Below are positions 33,065 to 43,790 of a DNA stretch of 64,000 bases, in pieces (position 1 is the first letter of the stretch; each line of letters begins with the position of its first letter). The position numbers and the translations under genes are program-made. Under the pieces are notes generated by a model. That model did not search any database, was not told the DNA's origin, and saw only the letters and a program-made list of their open reading frames with translations. The stretch comes from Nicotiana tabacum (Eukaryota; Streptophyta; Magnoliopsida; Solanales; Solanaceae), in assembly GCF_000715075.1 (NCBI RefSeq), contig NC_134101.1, positions 148,217,084 to 148,281,083 on the forward strand, in the 5' to 3' direction.

Positions 33065-34433
33065 TTGGCTACTTTGGCGTCGATGTTGCATCATCCAGAC
33101 AAGGCTTATGTTGATCCGTTGCAGATTCAGGTCTATGATCAGCATGTTTACTGTAATATGATAGAAGAGGAAATCAACGGCGAGCCGTGGTTCCATGATA
33201 TCAAAGAGTACATCAGGACGGGAGTATATCCGGTACAGGCCACCGGTGATCAGAAAAGAATGATTCGGCGATTGGCAAGCGGGTTTTTCTTTAGTGGAGG
33301 AGTGTTGTACAAAAGAACTCCAGACCTCGGGTTGTTGAGATGCATGGACGCAAGACAGGCCACATCTATCATGACTGAGGTACATTCCGGAGTTTGTGGA
33401 CCGCATATGAGTGGGTACGTTCTAGCAAAAAAGATTCTCCGAGCAGGTTATTATTGGCTCACTATGGAGCGGGATTGTATCAGTTTTGTGCGTAAATGTC
33501 ATCAGTGCCAAGTGCATGGAGATTTGATTCATTCTCCACCATCAGAACTACATACGATGTCCGCACCATGGCCTTTTGTTGCATGGGGCATGGATGTTAT
33601 TGGGCCAATTGATCCAGCAGCGTCAAATGGGCACAGGTTTATTCTGGTAGCTATAGACTATTTTACCAAATGGGTGGAAGCTAAGACGTTCAAGTCTGTG
33701 ACTAAGAAAGCTGTGGTCGACTTTGTGCACTCAAATATCATCTGTCGGTTTGGGATTCCGAAGGTAATCATCACGGATAATGAGGCTAATCTTAATAGTC
33801 ATTTGATGAAGGAGACATGTGAGCAGTTTAAGATTACCTATAGGCATTCTACTCCATACCATCCCAAGGCAAATGGTGTGGTTGAAGCAGCCAATAAGAA
33901 TATAAAGAAAATACTCCGGAAGATGGTTGAAGGGTCTAGACAGTGGCATGAGAAATTACCTTTTGCATTGTTAGGGTACAGCACCACCGTTCATACCTTG
34001 GTAGGGGCGACTCCTTATTCATTGGTGTATGGCACCGAGGCAGTAATACCTGCAGAGGTGGAAATCCCGTCTCTGCGAATCGTTGCGGAGGCTGAGATCG
34101 ATGATGATGAATGAGTGAAAAGCCGACTTGAGTAGTTGAGTTTGATTGATGAGAAGAGATTGGCATCAGTGTGTCATGGTCATCTGTACCAACGAAGAAT
34201 GGCAAGAGCATACAACAAGAAAGTGCGTCCAAAAAAATTCGAAGTCAGACAGTTAGTACTGAGGCGGATTTTGCCTCATTGGGCTGAAGCAAAAGGAAAA
34301 TTTGCCCAAACTGGCAGGGACCATTTGTAGTAACCAGAGTGTTGTCTAACGGTGCATTGTATTTGACAGATATAGAAGGAAAATGTATAGAAATGGCCAT
34401 CAATTCCGATGCGGTCAAGAGATATTATGTATG
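33065..34433 (+). pseudogene. Ogre integrase
   Basis: Catalyses insertion of the cDNA. The HHCC zinc domain is at ~33375-33515 (EVHSGVCGPHMSGY...RKCHQC). The DDE core: GMDVIGPIDP (~33590), IITDNEANLNS (~33770) and GVVEAANKN (~33880). Core is continuous to 34112, where a TGA replaces a likely Trp (DDDE-stop-VKSRLE), then a TAG replaces a likely Gln. A one-base insertion near 34300 shifts the C-terminal module, which resumes NWQGPFVVTRVLSNGALYL and ends VKRYYV at 34433. No chromodomain is seen. Confidence 0.92.
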
Positions 34434-34616
34434 ATTTCTTTATTTCCGAATGTATATGTTTGTATTCGGCATATCTTAAAGATTGAAATGACGAAGGCAT
34501 TTTGTCCTGCTATCCAAACACTTTTATCCCTTGTCATCCCCTTTGAGCCTTACTTATTTTTTTTCATACCTCTCTTTCGGAATCAATGGCACTATCAAGG
34601 AACACAGGTACCGAAC

Positions 34617-34815
34617 ATAAAAGAAAGAAAAGAAAAGCAAAGGAAAAAGAAAAGAAAAGGAAAGAAAAGAAAAAAAAAGAAGGAAAAAGAAGAGAAAAGA
34701 AAAATGAAAAGTGAAGGAAAAGAGAAAGAGAAGAAAAGAAAAAGAAGAAAAGAAAAGGAGAAAAAAGGAGAAAAGAAAGGAAAAGAAGATGAAAAGAAAG
34801 AAAAAAAATACAACA
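34617..34815 (+). repeat. Purine-rich (GA/A) low-complexity tract in Ogre 3' region
   Basis: Nearly every base is A or G on the + strand. A translated Lys/Glu-rich ORF across it is low complexity and not a gene. Confidence 0.9.
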
Positions 34816-34835
34816 ACAAAGGTAATTATGATACC

Positions 34836-34895
34836 GTGAACTACGTTTGACTTGATCTCGAAAGGGTACGTAGGCAGCCTCTCTGAAGTTCAGTC
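34836..34895 (+). repeat. Dispersed Ogre motif, copy 3
   Basis: GTGAACTACG, TTGATC, then GGTACGTAGGCAGCCTCT. The middle is a few bases shorter than in the other copies. It directly follows a purine tract. Confidence 0.85.
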
Positions 34896-35167
34896 ATACC
34901 CATAATAAAATTCCAAAAGTCCCCAAGCAAGAAACTAGGGCAGAAGTTGTGATTGTTGTGAGAAGTTGGATTCCGAAAGTTGTAATTTGAACCCATTTGA
35001 ATTGTTTTGAGCCTTTTATACCTTTCTTTCTAACCCAATCCAAAAGCCTACATTACTGTCCAAAGAAAGACCTTCTGATCAGTTTTTGAGAAATGTCAAG
35101 TTGAGCAGGTGGAAGTAACTCATGATAGGGGCAACACTCGGGTTCAAGCAAGAAAAACAAAGTAAAA

Positions 35168-35360
35168 AATGAGAGAGTCTTACTGGTGAAAACCTTCACA
35201 GACACCATAAAGTGACGGGAGCAGAGAGAAAAATAAATGAGAGAGTCTTATTGGTGAAAAACTTCGCGGGCACCTTAAGGCGAAAGTAAGTTGAAAAATG
35301 GTTAATTGGCAAAAGGTCTGTGGGTGGAAAACTGTTTCGAGACACCGCAGGATGAACAAA
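35168..35360 (+). repeat. Diverged ~70 bp tandem repeat, about 3 units
   Basis: GAGAGAGTCTTACTGGTGAAAA at 35171 recurs as GAGAGTCTTATTGGTGAAAA at ~35241, each followed by a GACACC- or GCACC-type stretch. A third, weaker unit (GGTGGAAAACTG...GACACCGCAGG) is near 35300-35350. Confidence 0.7.
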
Positions 35361-36342
35361 GTTAAGGTTTGGGTAAAGTAATCAAGTGATGGAAATTCTG
35401 GGGCAACAAAGTATGGCAATTGAAAGTTGGTTAGTTGGACAGATTGGGCCGATTAATCCAAAATGCATGTCATGACCATTGGTACCGGCTGTTCCGCTCA
35501 GATAAATTTCTTTTCCTTCTCTTTTTAAACAGTCATCTGGTTTTAGATTCTTCTTATCCTTAACTCAAAAAATCATTGCATCTCATTTTATTTTGAGGGT
35601 TTTATCTAGCTAAGATGTTTCAGTGACAGTTTTGTTCAACGCAAGCAAAAAGGACTTAAAGCTCACTACCATCTTCTGAAAATGGTAAAGCTTAATGTTG
35701 TTAGAGCATGGCAACAACAACATGATGTAAAATGGAATATGGGAAGTCGCAGGAAGTTTCATCGGTGGAAGATTTGGGAAATGTTTCGGGAAATGTAAAG
35801 GTTCAGACAAAGGGGTCGAGGGTATGGAACAACAGCACGGGTACAAAACATTCGGTTTGTCAGAGGTTGGGGAATTTGAAAGTCAGTCAGAAAGTCAGGC
35901 GGTTCTGGTTCAGTTCAAGGAAGTCAGTCATCGCAAAGCAAGGCAGTGGAAGGATTTTTCAGCAAGAATGCCATCAACTAACCACCGTTTTAAACTAATG
36001 AAGTTTTCTTTGATTGAAACAAGGGCAGAAAAGTTAATTGTCGAGGAGGAATTTTCCGTGAGGGAAGAGCAGGTATTAACCCAGTTTAATCGCAAGTGTG
36101 GCATGGTTAAAATACAAGAAAATGAAGAGTAGCATAGAGAGATGTAAGTTGTTTCAGGTCGGCATTTTAGAGCAAATTGCACAGTGTTGAGGTGGGGAGC
36201 CCGCCCCTATAATAGAGGAATACATCTCAGTCTGTAACTTTTAAAAGCATGCAAGTTTTAGTTTTCAACCCTTGTTAGTAGGTGGTAACAAGCCCCAGTT
36301 TCCCCAAACTGGGGCAGAAAGTTTTCTTGGTTCGTTTATTTT

Positions 36343-37060
36343 TGTGAAATCGGGAACCCGCCTGGATAATAGAGGAATACATTTCAAGCTCAGAAGTCAG
36401 GAGTCTGCCTGGAGAATAGAGACATTCAATTTCAAATTCAGAAATCAGGAGTCAGCCTGGAGAATAGAGACATACAATTCAAATTTTAAGCAATCAGGAG
36501 CCCGCCTGAAGAACAGAGGTGATACAATTCAAATTTTAGTTATCAATCAATTTCTTGTCTAATTTGAAATCAGGATTCCGCCTGGAGAACAAAGACATTC
36601 AATTTCAAAGTTCAGAAGTCAGGAGTCAGCCTAGAGAATAGAGACATACAATTCAAATTTTAAGCAATCAGGAGCCCGCTTGAAGAACGGAGGTGATACA
36701 ATTCAAGTTTTAGTTTCCCATCAATCCCTTTGTTTATTTTGAAGTCAGGAACCCGCCTGGAGAACAGAGGTATAGAATTCAAAATTCAGAAGTCAGGAGT
36801 CCGCCTGGAGAACAGAGACATACAATTCAAATTTTAAGCAATCAGGAGCCCGCCTGAAGAATAGAGGTGATACAATTCGAATTTTAGTTTTCAATCAATC
36901 TCTTGGCTAATTTGAAATTAGGAGTCCGCCTGGAGAATAGAGACATACAGTTCAAGTTTTGGAAATCAGGAGTCCGCCTGTATAACACAGAGGAATGCAT
37001 TCAAGTTCAAGTTCAACAGTCAGGAGACCACATGGATAACAGAGGAATACATTCAAGTCC
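36343..37060 (+). repeat. Higher-order tandem array in Ogre 3' region (~175 bp period)
   Basis: Short units with ATCAGGAGTCCGCCTGGAG followed by AATAGAGACATACAATTC repeat every ~45-60 bases. They form larger units starting near 36393, 36566, 36741 and 36914, i.e. periods of 173-175 bases. The sub-unit with CCCGCCTGAAGAACAGAGG occurs once per larger unit. Confidence 0.9.
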
Positions 37061-37342
37061 AAGATTGTTCAAGTTCAGAAATTTGGAGGAGAGGGAACAA
37101 CATCTCAGTTAGCAGTTTGAAATGACAACAAGGATTTCACCTGGAGAACACAAGACAACAAGGCAACAAGGAAGTACAAGAGCAAATTTGAAGAATCTAG
37201 ATAGGACTTTTGTAGTTTATAGAGCATAGCTAGTTTAGCTTCTTTTTATCTTTGACGTGGTGTAATAAGGGAGGTCAGCAAGCAGTAACAGCAGCAAGCG
37301 CAGTGAAATCACAGCTCCTGGTAGTCCCAGCTACCAGACACT

Positions 37343-37414
37343 CACGAACTACACTGACCTGATTCCTATTTAACCCAGGATATGTAGGCAACCTCTGAAG
37401 CAGGGTGCGGTCAA
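37343..37414 (+). repeat. Dispersed Ogre motif, copy 4
   Basis: CACGAACTACACTGACCTGA, then GGATATGTAGGCAACCTCT and a GGTGCGGTC end. It lies ~110 bases before the 3' LTR. Confidence 0.85.
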
Positions 37415-37513
37415 AACTTGTCAAAAATGCTTTACAACGGAATATTTGAACGGGCAAAAATCGCTCGTACTTGCTCACTTATCTTTGCACAAAAACTCCT
37501 CGCGTTTCCGAGC

Positions 37514-37526
37514 AAAAAGGGGTAGC
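37514..37526 (+). other. Polypurine tract of element D
   Basis: AAAAAGGGGTAGC immediately precedes the TG start of the 3' LTR. Confidence 0.8.
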
Positions 37527-40500
37527 TGTGAGCACGTGATTTTTGCCCTATATATGAATTATTCCCAAAATTCAAACAAAATGATTTTTCTTTCATTATT
37601 TGGCAATTTTGTGCATTTTTGTGTTATTTTCGGTTAATTGTTGAATTTTATCTGTGCATTATAATTCATATGAAAAAACACAAAAATATTCATTTGCATT
37701 TAGGATTTAATTTCATAGTTTGGTATTAATTAGGAGATTAATTTGTTTTAGAACGAAATATAAAGAAAATAACAAAATCGTCTGTTTTGCATTTTTAGTT
37801 TAAATTTGTATTAGTTTGCATTTTTTAAGGAATTAATTAAGAAATATATTTTTTAATGTAATTTGATTGTGAGTTTTTATTTCAGCATTTTTGATAAAAA
37901 TCGGAAAATATATAAAATGAAAAAAGGAAATAAATACAAAACAAGGAAAAGAGAAAAAGAAAATAAGTCAAATAAAAGAAATGAAAACAATGAAAGAGGC
38001 CAGCCCAAATCCTTTAATTCCCAATCCGGCCCAAGTCACGCCCCATCAGCCCATAACCCCTTTTCCACCCGGTCCAATTCTTTAAACTGCAAACGACGTC
38101 GTTTTAGGGTTCGATCTCAGCCATTGATTCTTAATCCAACGGACGAGATCATCCTAGGATCCCCCTATATAATTGTCCGAAACGTCCCCCCTACCCCATC
38201 TCTCATCATCTTCCTCACCCCTCTCAAACCCTAGCCGCGCCGCCCTGAAACCCCTAGATCGCCGGTGGCGCCGCCGTCGTCCAATGGCGCCCAAATTTAC
38301 ACCATAGATTCCCCATGAACTCCCCTTTCCAACCCTACCGTTGGTTTCCCTCGAATCACAACCAAGGCCGTCGAATATTGATTTTAAATTTTCCGGCCAA
38401 GTCGTTACTTTGTCCAAACTGGCCCAAAATCACACCACACCGTCCCCAGACTTCCCTCAACCCAAATCCGTGACCATCTTCCTTCGAATCTCGGTGAAGC
38501 GGCTCGAATTTCAAATCTAAGAGTTTCCGACCAAAACCCTAACCCCAAATCTTTGTGATTTTTAACCGTGACATCCTTAACCATGTGTTCTCTTGTGAAA
38601 AACACATGGTTAGGGATGTTGCGTGTCAAAATTTTTGAAAGATTCGGATGGCAGTGGCTGACCGGAGTATTTTTCTCCATCGGTGAGTTTCTCCCCAACT
38701 TTCTAAGCTCGATTTCCATCAGTGTAGCCTAATTTCCGTATTGATTTTAAGTAACATTAATCCATCCTTGCGTTTCGCTTAAATATTAGAGTAGTTCTTT
38801 GTTATTGTTGAGTTCTGTCTCTTTAATTTTGATTCGATTTTTCCGTCTTGGTTTAACTCTTGTTATATTGGAATTAGTCGTGATTCAGTTCACAATTATG
38901 TTCTGTTTTTAGTCTCAATCTTGTGTTTAATCCATGTTTATCAGTTCATGATGTTAGTTTTATAATTTCAGTGTTGTTTGTCAATCGTTAGTTCATTTCT
39001 TTCATTTAATTGCTGTTTACTTCAGTCTAATGATAGTACTAATTGAAGCATTTAGGTGAGTTAGGATTAGATTTTAGTTGTGTTGATTGGTTATAGCTGG
39101 TTTAGACTCATTAGGATTAACTTCATTTGCTTTTTTTAAACAGGGGTAAGGGGTTGGTGTAGTTAGCATTGGGCTGTAAATTTCAGACTATTGGAAGGGC
39201 ATTTTAGGCATAGAAAAGGGTAGTTTCTTTAGGAATAGTAATTTCAAAGTAGGGGTAAGGGTAGTATAGGTATTGTGGGGGTAGAAGAGCATCCTAGGGC
39301 CTTCTATAAGGGTACTTTAGTGTAGATGTTAGCACAATAGAGGTATTTACTTGTTGAGCAAGTCAAAAATAAGAGGACCAAACTGAAAATAAGGGAGGGA
39401 CTAAAAAGAAACCTAAAATCTGATTTACCCTCTTTTGTCACCTATTAAAGGGCATCAAATGCCTCGAGGAGGGGTCTTCTTTTCAGCCAAAAAATTCACT
39501 ATTTCATAGCTAGTTTAGCTTCCAGAAATTTTTCCTTTGGAGTTCCAAATTCAAAGTAGAAGTTAGAAATTCAAAAAAAAAGAAAAAAAAGAAAAAGCAA
39601 ATAGATTCATAAAAATTCAAAAACATGTACTGTTTCATTCAACTATGAAATTGATTTTCTAGTTCTAGTAGCTGAGTTACAAATCTCAGTTCCTTTTCTG
39701 GTGATTTGAGTATTCAGAGCAATTTCTGGTTGTTTCAAGTAATATTGGGGTTTCAGTCAGTCTGTTTTGGTTCCATTTGTTGAGTTCTCGAGTTTGGGGT
39801 GCCCTGGCTGTTTTAAAAATTTAGTGTTGAGTCAAAATTTTGGATTCTGAGTTGCTGGGTTGTTGATTCCTCTGTTTGGATTGCTGAATTTGCTCCTGAA
39901 CTACACTGTTGCATTGCAGCTTCTGATCCATTCTTCTTTTGTTTCCTTTCAAATCTCAGGTACACGTTCTAAGCCTGTGTTGATGTAATTTGAACATGGA
40001 ATACAATTGAAGTTCATGATTGTCCTGGAGTTGCAATACAAAAAGGATTAAGTTTAGATATTTCCACATATGTTTGATATTCACAGTTGTATTAATTGAA
40101 TTGTATATGCGAGACATCTAACTGGGATGTATAACTGTATAGTTGATATATGGCATATAGACACAGTGTATTGTAACTGAGTCATCATGATGGTTAATTT
40201 TAGTTTTAGAATGAATGTTGTTAGTATAGTATATTATGGATTACAGAAAAATAGAAATGAGGCATCGAAACAGTAGTATTTTTAAACAATGTCTCTGTTG
40301 CAATTGTTAATTTTAACAGGTGTTTGTTAATGATTAGTTTGTGAGTTTTAGTGCCTTAGTGACATAATTTGAATCAGTATGATAAGTTCAGGATTACATT
40401 TGGCTTAACTTATCATTTTAATAATGCTCAAGGTGACTCAATAGTTGAATAGTTAAATGGTTGCCTGCATTTCGTCATTTGTAGTATAATAGCATGTTAG

Positions 40501-41481
40501 TTCACTGGGGGTATGTAATATGGATTTAATTAAGATATGGGTCCAAATTGGTGGTCTGTCAATCCAGGGGATCGATCCCCGGACCTCCGCGAGCTTAACT
40601 GCTATGGGCCACTCCAGGCCCAACGCCTGCATTCACAAGAGTCTTCGTCCCAATTGTGCTGGGCCCTTTGAGGCCCAAGGTCGGTTGTACGTTCCTTCTA
40701 TTTTGGATATTTGGATCCGGGTTTGAATTCGAAGCCCGAGTTCGGATAATAATCAATTAGGATTTTCTTTTTCTTTTAGAGACAAAACCAAAAATAGAAA
40801 ATTGTAGTCACTTTTTAGGTTGGCTTTTTAACAAAAATGATGAGACAAGCCTATCCGAATAAAACTACAAATGGGGGGCCCTCAATAAGTGGTTATTAAA
40901 ATACTTAGTATTCAGGAGGGCCATTTAGTGAATTTCACGGCCTTCCCTAAAATAATATTGCGTTAGACTCTTTAGACGCGATTTAATTAAAATTTACTTC
41001 CTTAAACTCGGGTGTGCATTGATGCGACCCAAATCCAAGTCTCGACGAAGCCGAAATGTGCTGACTACCATGGGTGCATTGACTGCGACGTGGTTCGAAG
41101 CGCGTTTTCACGACGTCGCGATTTCTTTAAAATAAACGATGATAAAAAGCAGTTTACGAATAAAAGGCACATAAGCTAGCATGTATTAAAGTGAGATAAA
41201 ATCAAATGCAACAGTTAAGCGACCGTGCTAGAACCACGGAACCCGGGAATGCCTAACACCTTCTCCCAGGTTAACAGAATTCCTTACTCGGATTTCTGGT
41301 TCGCGGACTGTTAACAGAGTCATAAATTTCCTCGGTTCGGGATTCAACCGGTGACTTGGGACACCATTAATCTCCCAAGTGGCGACTCTAATTCCTTAAT
41401 AATAAATCCCGTTCTGATTATCCTTTAATTGGAAAAACTCCTTTATGCCCTTGCGGGGTGTAATGAAAAGGAGGTGTGACA
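37527..41481 (+). repeat. 3' LTR of element D (Ogre)
   Basis: About 3955 bp, a near copy of 18968-22917 with scattered substitutions and small indels. TATA-like CTATATAATT lies near 38164-38173. The second candidate TATA is mutated here to CTATTAAAGGG near 39443-39453. The end GGTGTGACA is followed by the GTTGC duplication. Confidence 0.95.
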
Positions 41482-41486
41482 GTTGC
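41482..41486. repeat. Right target-site duplication of element D (GTTGC)
   Basis: Matches 18963-18967 exactly and marks where element C resumes. Confidence 0.95.
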
Positions 41487-43370
41487 ATAACACTAACAGG
41501 TTTTAACAATGCAATTGAGAAAACCTTTAAAGAGATAACGCTACCCGTTCCGGCCGGGGGCGTCACCCTGGAAACAACATTCCATGTCATAAACCAAGAC
41601 ATAGCTTACAACGCCATCATAGGGCGGCCATGGATACACGCCATGAGGGCCATCCATTCGAGCCTCTATCAAGTAATCAAGTTCCCTACTCTATGGGGAA
41701 TATTCAGTAATTGGGGCGAATAACGCACCACCCAAGAATGATATCGTATCGCCCAAGATTGCGCGTACACCCAACAAATGAAGGGAACTGACGCAGAGGC
41801 ATAACAATTACCACAGTTGGGGATTGGACTCAACCTACAAACAGACGTCATCAAGGACCCCGACATCGTGGAAGCATCCGAATCAACGGTAGAATATCTC
41901 GATCCCATCCAACTAAACAATAGCGACATCAGAAAAAAGGCTTATATCGGGCATAAACTCTCAGAACCAAGTAAATTTCACAAGTTTTTAATTGAAAACG
42001 CTGATCTGTTTGCTTTCTCCAATGCAGATATGTCGGGTATTCCGAAAGACGTGGCCACACATAAGTTGAACGTCAACCCACTCTATCCGCCAATATGGTA
42101 AATAAGAAGGAAATTAAATGCTGCAATCAACGAGGGCATAAGTGACGAAGTGGATATGCTCCTCGCCAATGGTTCCATCCGAGAATCAAAATACCCCCAA
42201 TGGGTCGCCAACGCGGTCATGGTAAAAAAGAAAAACGGGAAATGACGGGTGTGCATAGATTTCACAGACCTAAACAAGGCGTGCCCAAAAGACTCATTCA
42301 CATTGCCGCACATCGACCAACTCATCAATGCAACAGTATGACACGAGTTGCTAAGCTTCTTGGAAGCCTACTCGGGTTAAAACCAAATCCTCATGGAGGA
42401 AGAGGACCAAGAGAAAACTACTTTCATTACTCATCAGTGAACGTACTACTACAGAGTCATGTCGTTCGGGTTGAAGAATGTGGGGGAAATGTGCCAAATG
42501 TTGGTCACCAAGATGTTCAAAGATCAACTCGGCAAAACAATGGAAGTTTACATTGATGACATATTGGTTAAATCAAAAAGAAAAGAAGACCACATCGATC
42601 ACCTGAAAGAAGCCTTCGGTATACTGAGGCGGTACGACATGAAACTAAACCCCGAAAAATGCACCTTCGACGTAATCTCGGGAAAATTTCTCGGTTTCTT
42701 GGTATCGCAAAGAGGCATCGAGGTCAATCCAGATCAAATCAAAGCCATTGAAGGGATACCTGAGGTGTTGACCAGCAAGAAATAGGTGCAAAAACTGACT
42801 GGCCATATAGCTGCTCTGTCAAGATTCATCTTGCGGTCATCCTACAAATGCCACGAATTCTTCAATGTGCTGAAAAAGACAATGGACTCCAGTGGAACTC
42901 AGAATGCATCGATGCCTTGAAAGAACTAAAAGCGTACCTGTCCTCGCCCCCACTACTTGCCAAAGTAGAGCCCGACGAGCGCCTCCTAGTATATTTGGTC
43001 GTCTCAGAAGTTGCGGTAAGTGTGGTTCTAGTCCATGAGAATAAAGGTACGCAATCCCCAATTTATTATATTAGCAAAACCCTGGTCGACGCCGAAACGA
43101 GGTACCCCCACCTCGAAAAATTGGCCTTGGCATTGGTTATAGCTTCATGAAAGCTTAGACCCTATTTCCAGTGCCACCCATATTGGTAGTGATGACCTCC
43201 CCCCTACGGAGCATCCTACATAAACCCGAATTGTCGGGAATATTGGCTAAGTGGGCCATAGACTTGAGCGAGCATGATATAACTTATCAGCTGTGAACGA
43301 CGATAAAATTGCAAGTACTCGCCGACTTCGTTGCCGATTTCAGTGCCAAAATAATCTCCGAAGTCGAGTA
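41487..43370 (+). pseudogene. Element C: protease downstream part, reverse transcriptase and first RNase H-like domain
   Basis: Protease resumes after the Ogre (ITLTGFNNAIEKTF...AIIGRPWIHAMRAIHSSLYQ, to ~41700). RT then reads in frame 0: NGSIRESKYPQWVANAVMVKKKNGK, VCIDFTDLNKACPKDSF, the FGLKNVGEMCQM block and YIDD at 42549-42560. A frameshift near 42880 enters the degenerate first RNase H (VYLVVSEVAVSVVL in place of TDAS, then YYISKTLVDAETRYPHLEKLA). A TGA at 42243-42245 replaces Trp (NGKWRVC expected). Others near 42340, 42378, 42447 and 42783 replace Gly, Tyr or Glu codons and need transversions, unlike A and D. Altered RT residues (GEMCQM for the usual GATYQR) also show decay. Confidence 0.9.
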
Positions 43371-43790
43371 GAAATCTTCTCATACTTCCTCTGGGCAACC
43401 CGACCTTTGGGTCCTTTACACGGACGGCAAATCCAACACGTCGGGGTTTGGATTAGGACTCGTACTCGAGGTCCCAACAAGGGAAGTTATTCGCCAATCC
43501 ATATTGTGCCCCGAAATGACTAACAAGCCGAGTATGAGGCCGTAATTGCAGGGTTAAAGCTAGCTCTTAAATATGGAGCACGACGAGTCGTCCTCAGATG
43601 CGACTCACAACTCGTCGCCAACCAAGTTACAGAGACTTTCCAAATCAAAGAGCAAAGGCTACAAAAGTACTAGGCAAAAATTCACAAACTACTGCCAGAA
43701 TTCGATGAATGCCGACTCGACAGATACCCCAAGCTCAAAACATCGAGGTAGATGGCCTTTCCAAACTAGCAGTCGCCACCAAAAATATCA
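43371..43790 (+). pseudogene. Element C: additional RNase H domain (decayed)
   Basis: WVLYTDGKSNTSGFGLGLVLE at ~43410-43470 carries the first catalytic Asp of the extra RNase H. The Glu block near 43520 reads TNKPSMRP in that frame, so it has shifted. Several frame changes follow before the NIEVDGLSKLAVA linker at ~43740. The order and spacing match the same domain in A and D. Confidence 0.75.

Larger units (their letters stand above)
34434..37526 (+). other. Ogre 3' untranslated region with several repeat blocks
   Basis: About 3.1 kb after integrase. In order: a ~200 base A/G-only-like tract (34617-34815), dispersed motif 3 (34836-34895), a diverged ~70 bp tandem segment (35168-35360), unique sequence with unrecognised ORFs, a ~175 bp higher-order tandem array (36343-37060), dispersed motif 4 (37343-37414) and the polypurine tract. 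A hypervariable, repeat-bearing 3' untranslated region is known for Tat/Ogre elements. Confidence 0.85.
18968..41481 (+). mobile_element. Element D: Ogre-type giant Ty3/gypsy retrotransposon
   Basis: 22.5 kb, inserted in the protease of element C in the same orientation. LTRs of ~3950 bp (18968-22917, 37527-41481) start TGTGAGCACG and end GGTGTGACA. An extra ORF1 precedes gag, an intron separates protease from RT, two RNase H-like domains are present, and the 3' untranslated region carries tandem repeats. This is the defining Ogre layout. The LTRs differ by roughly 2% over the first ~600 bases by eye, so insertion is fairly recent and later than C. Frameshifts and nonsense codons, mostly at Gln or Trp positions, disable it. 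Confidence 0.95.

Noticed and set aside
34383..34850. 155-codon ORF rich in Lys and Glu
   Set aside because: It reads through an almost pure A/G tract in the Ogre 3' untranslated region; low complexity, not a gene.
35732..36132. Two overlapping ~90-100 codon ORFs in the Ogre 3' region
   Set aside because: No known domain, two competing frames, inside untranslated sequence with repeat blocks.
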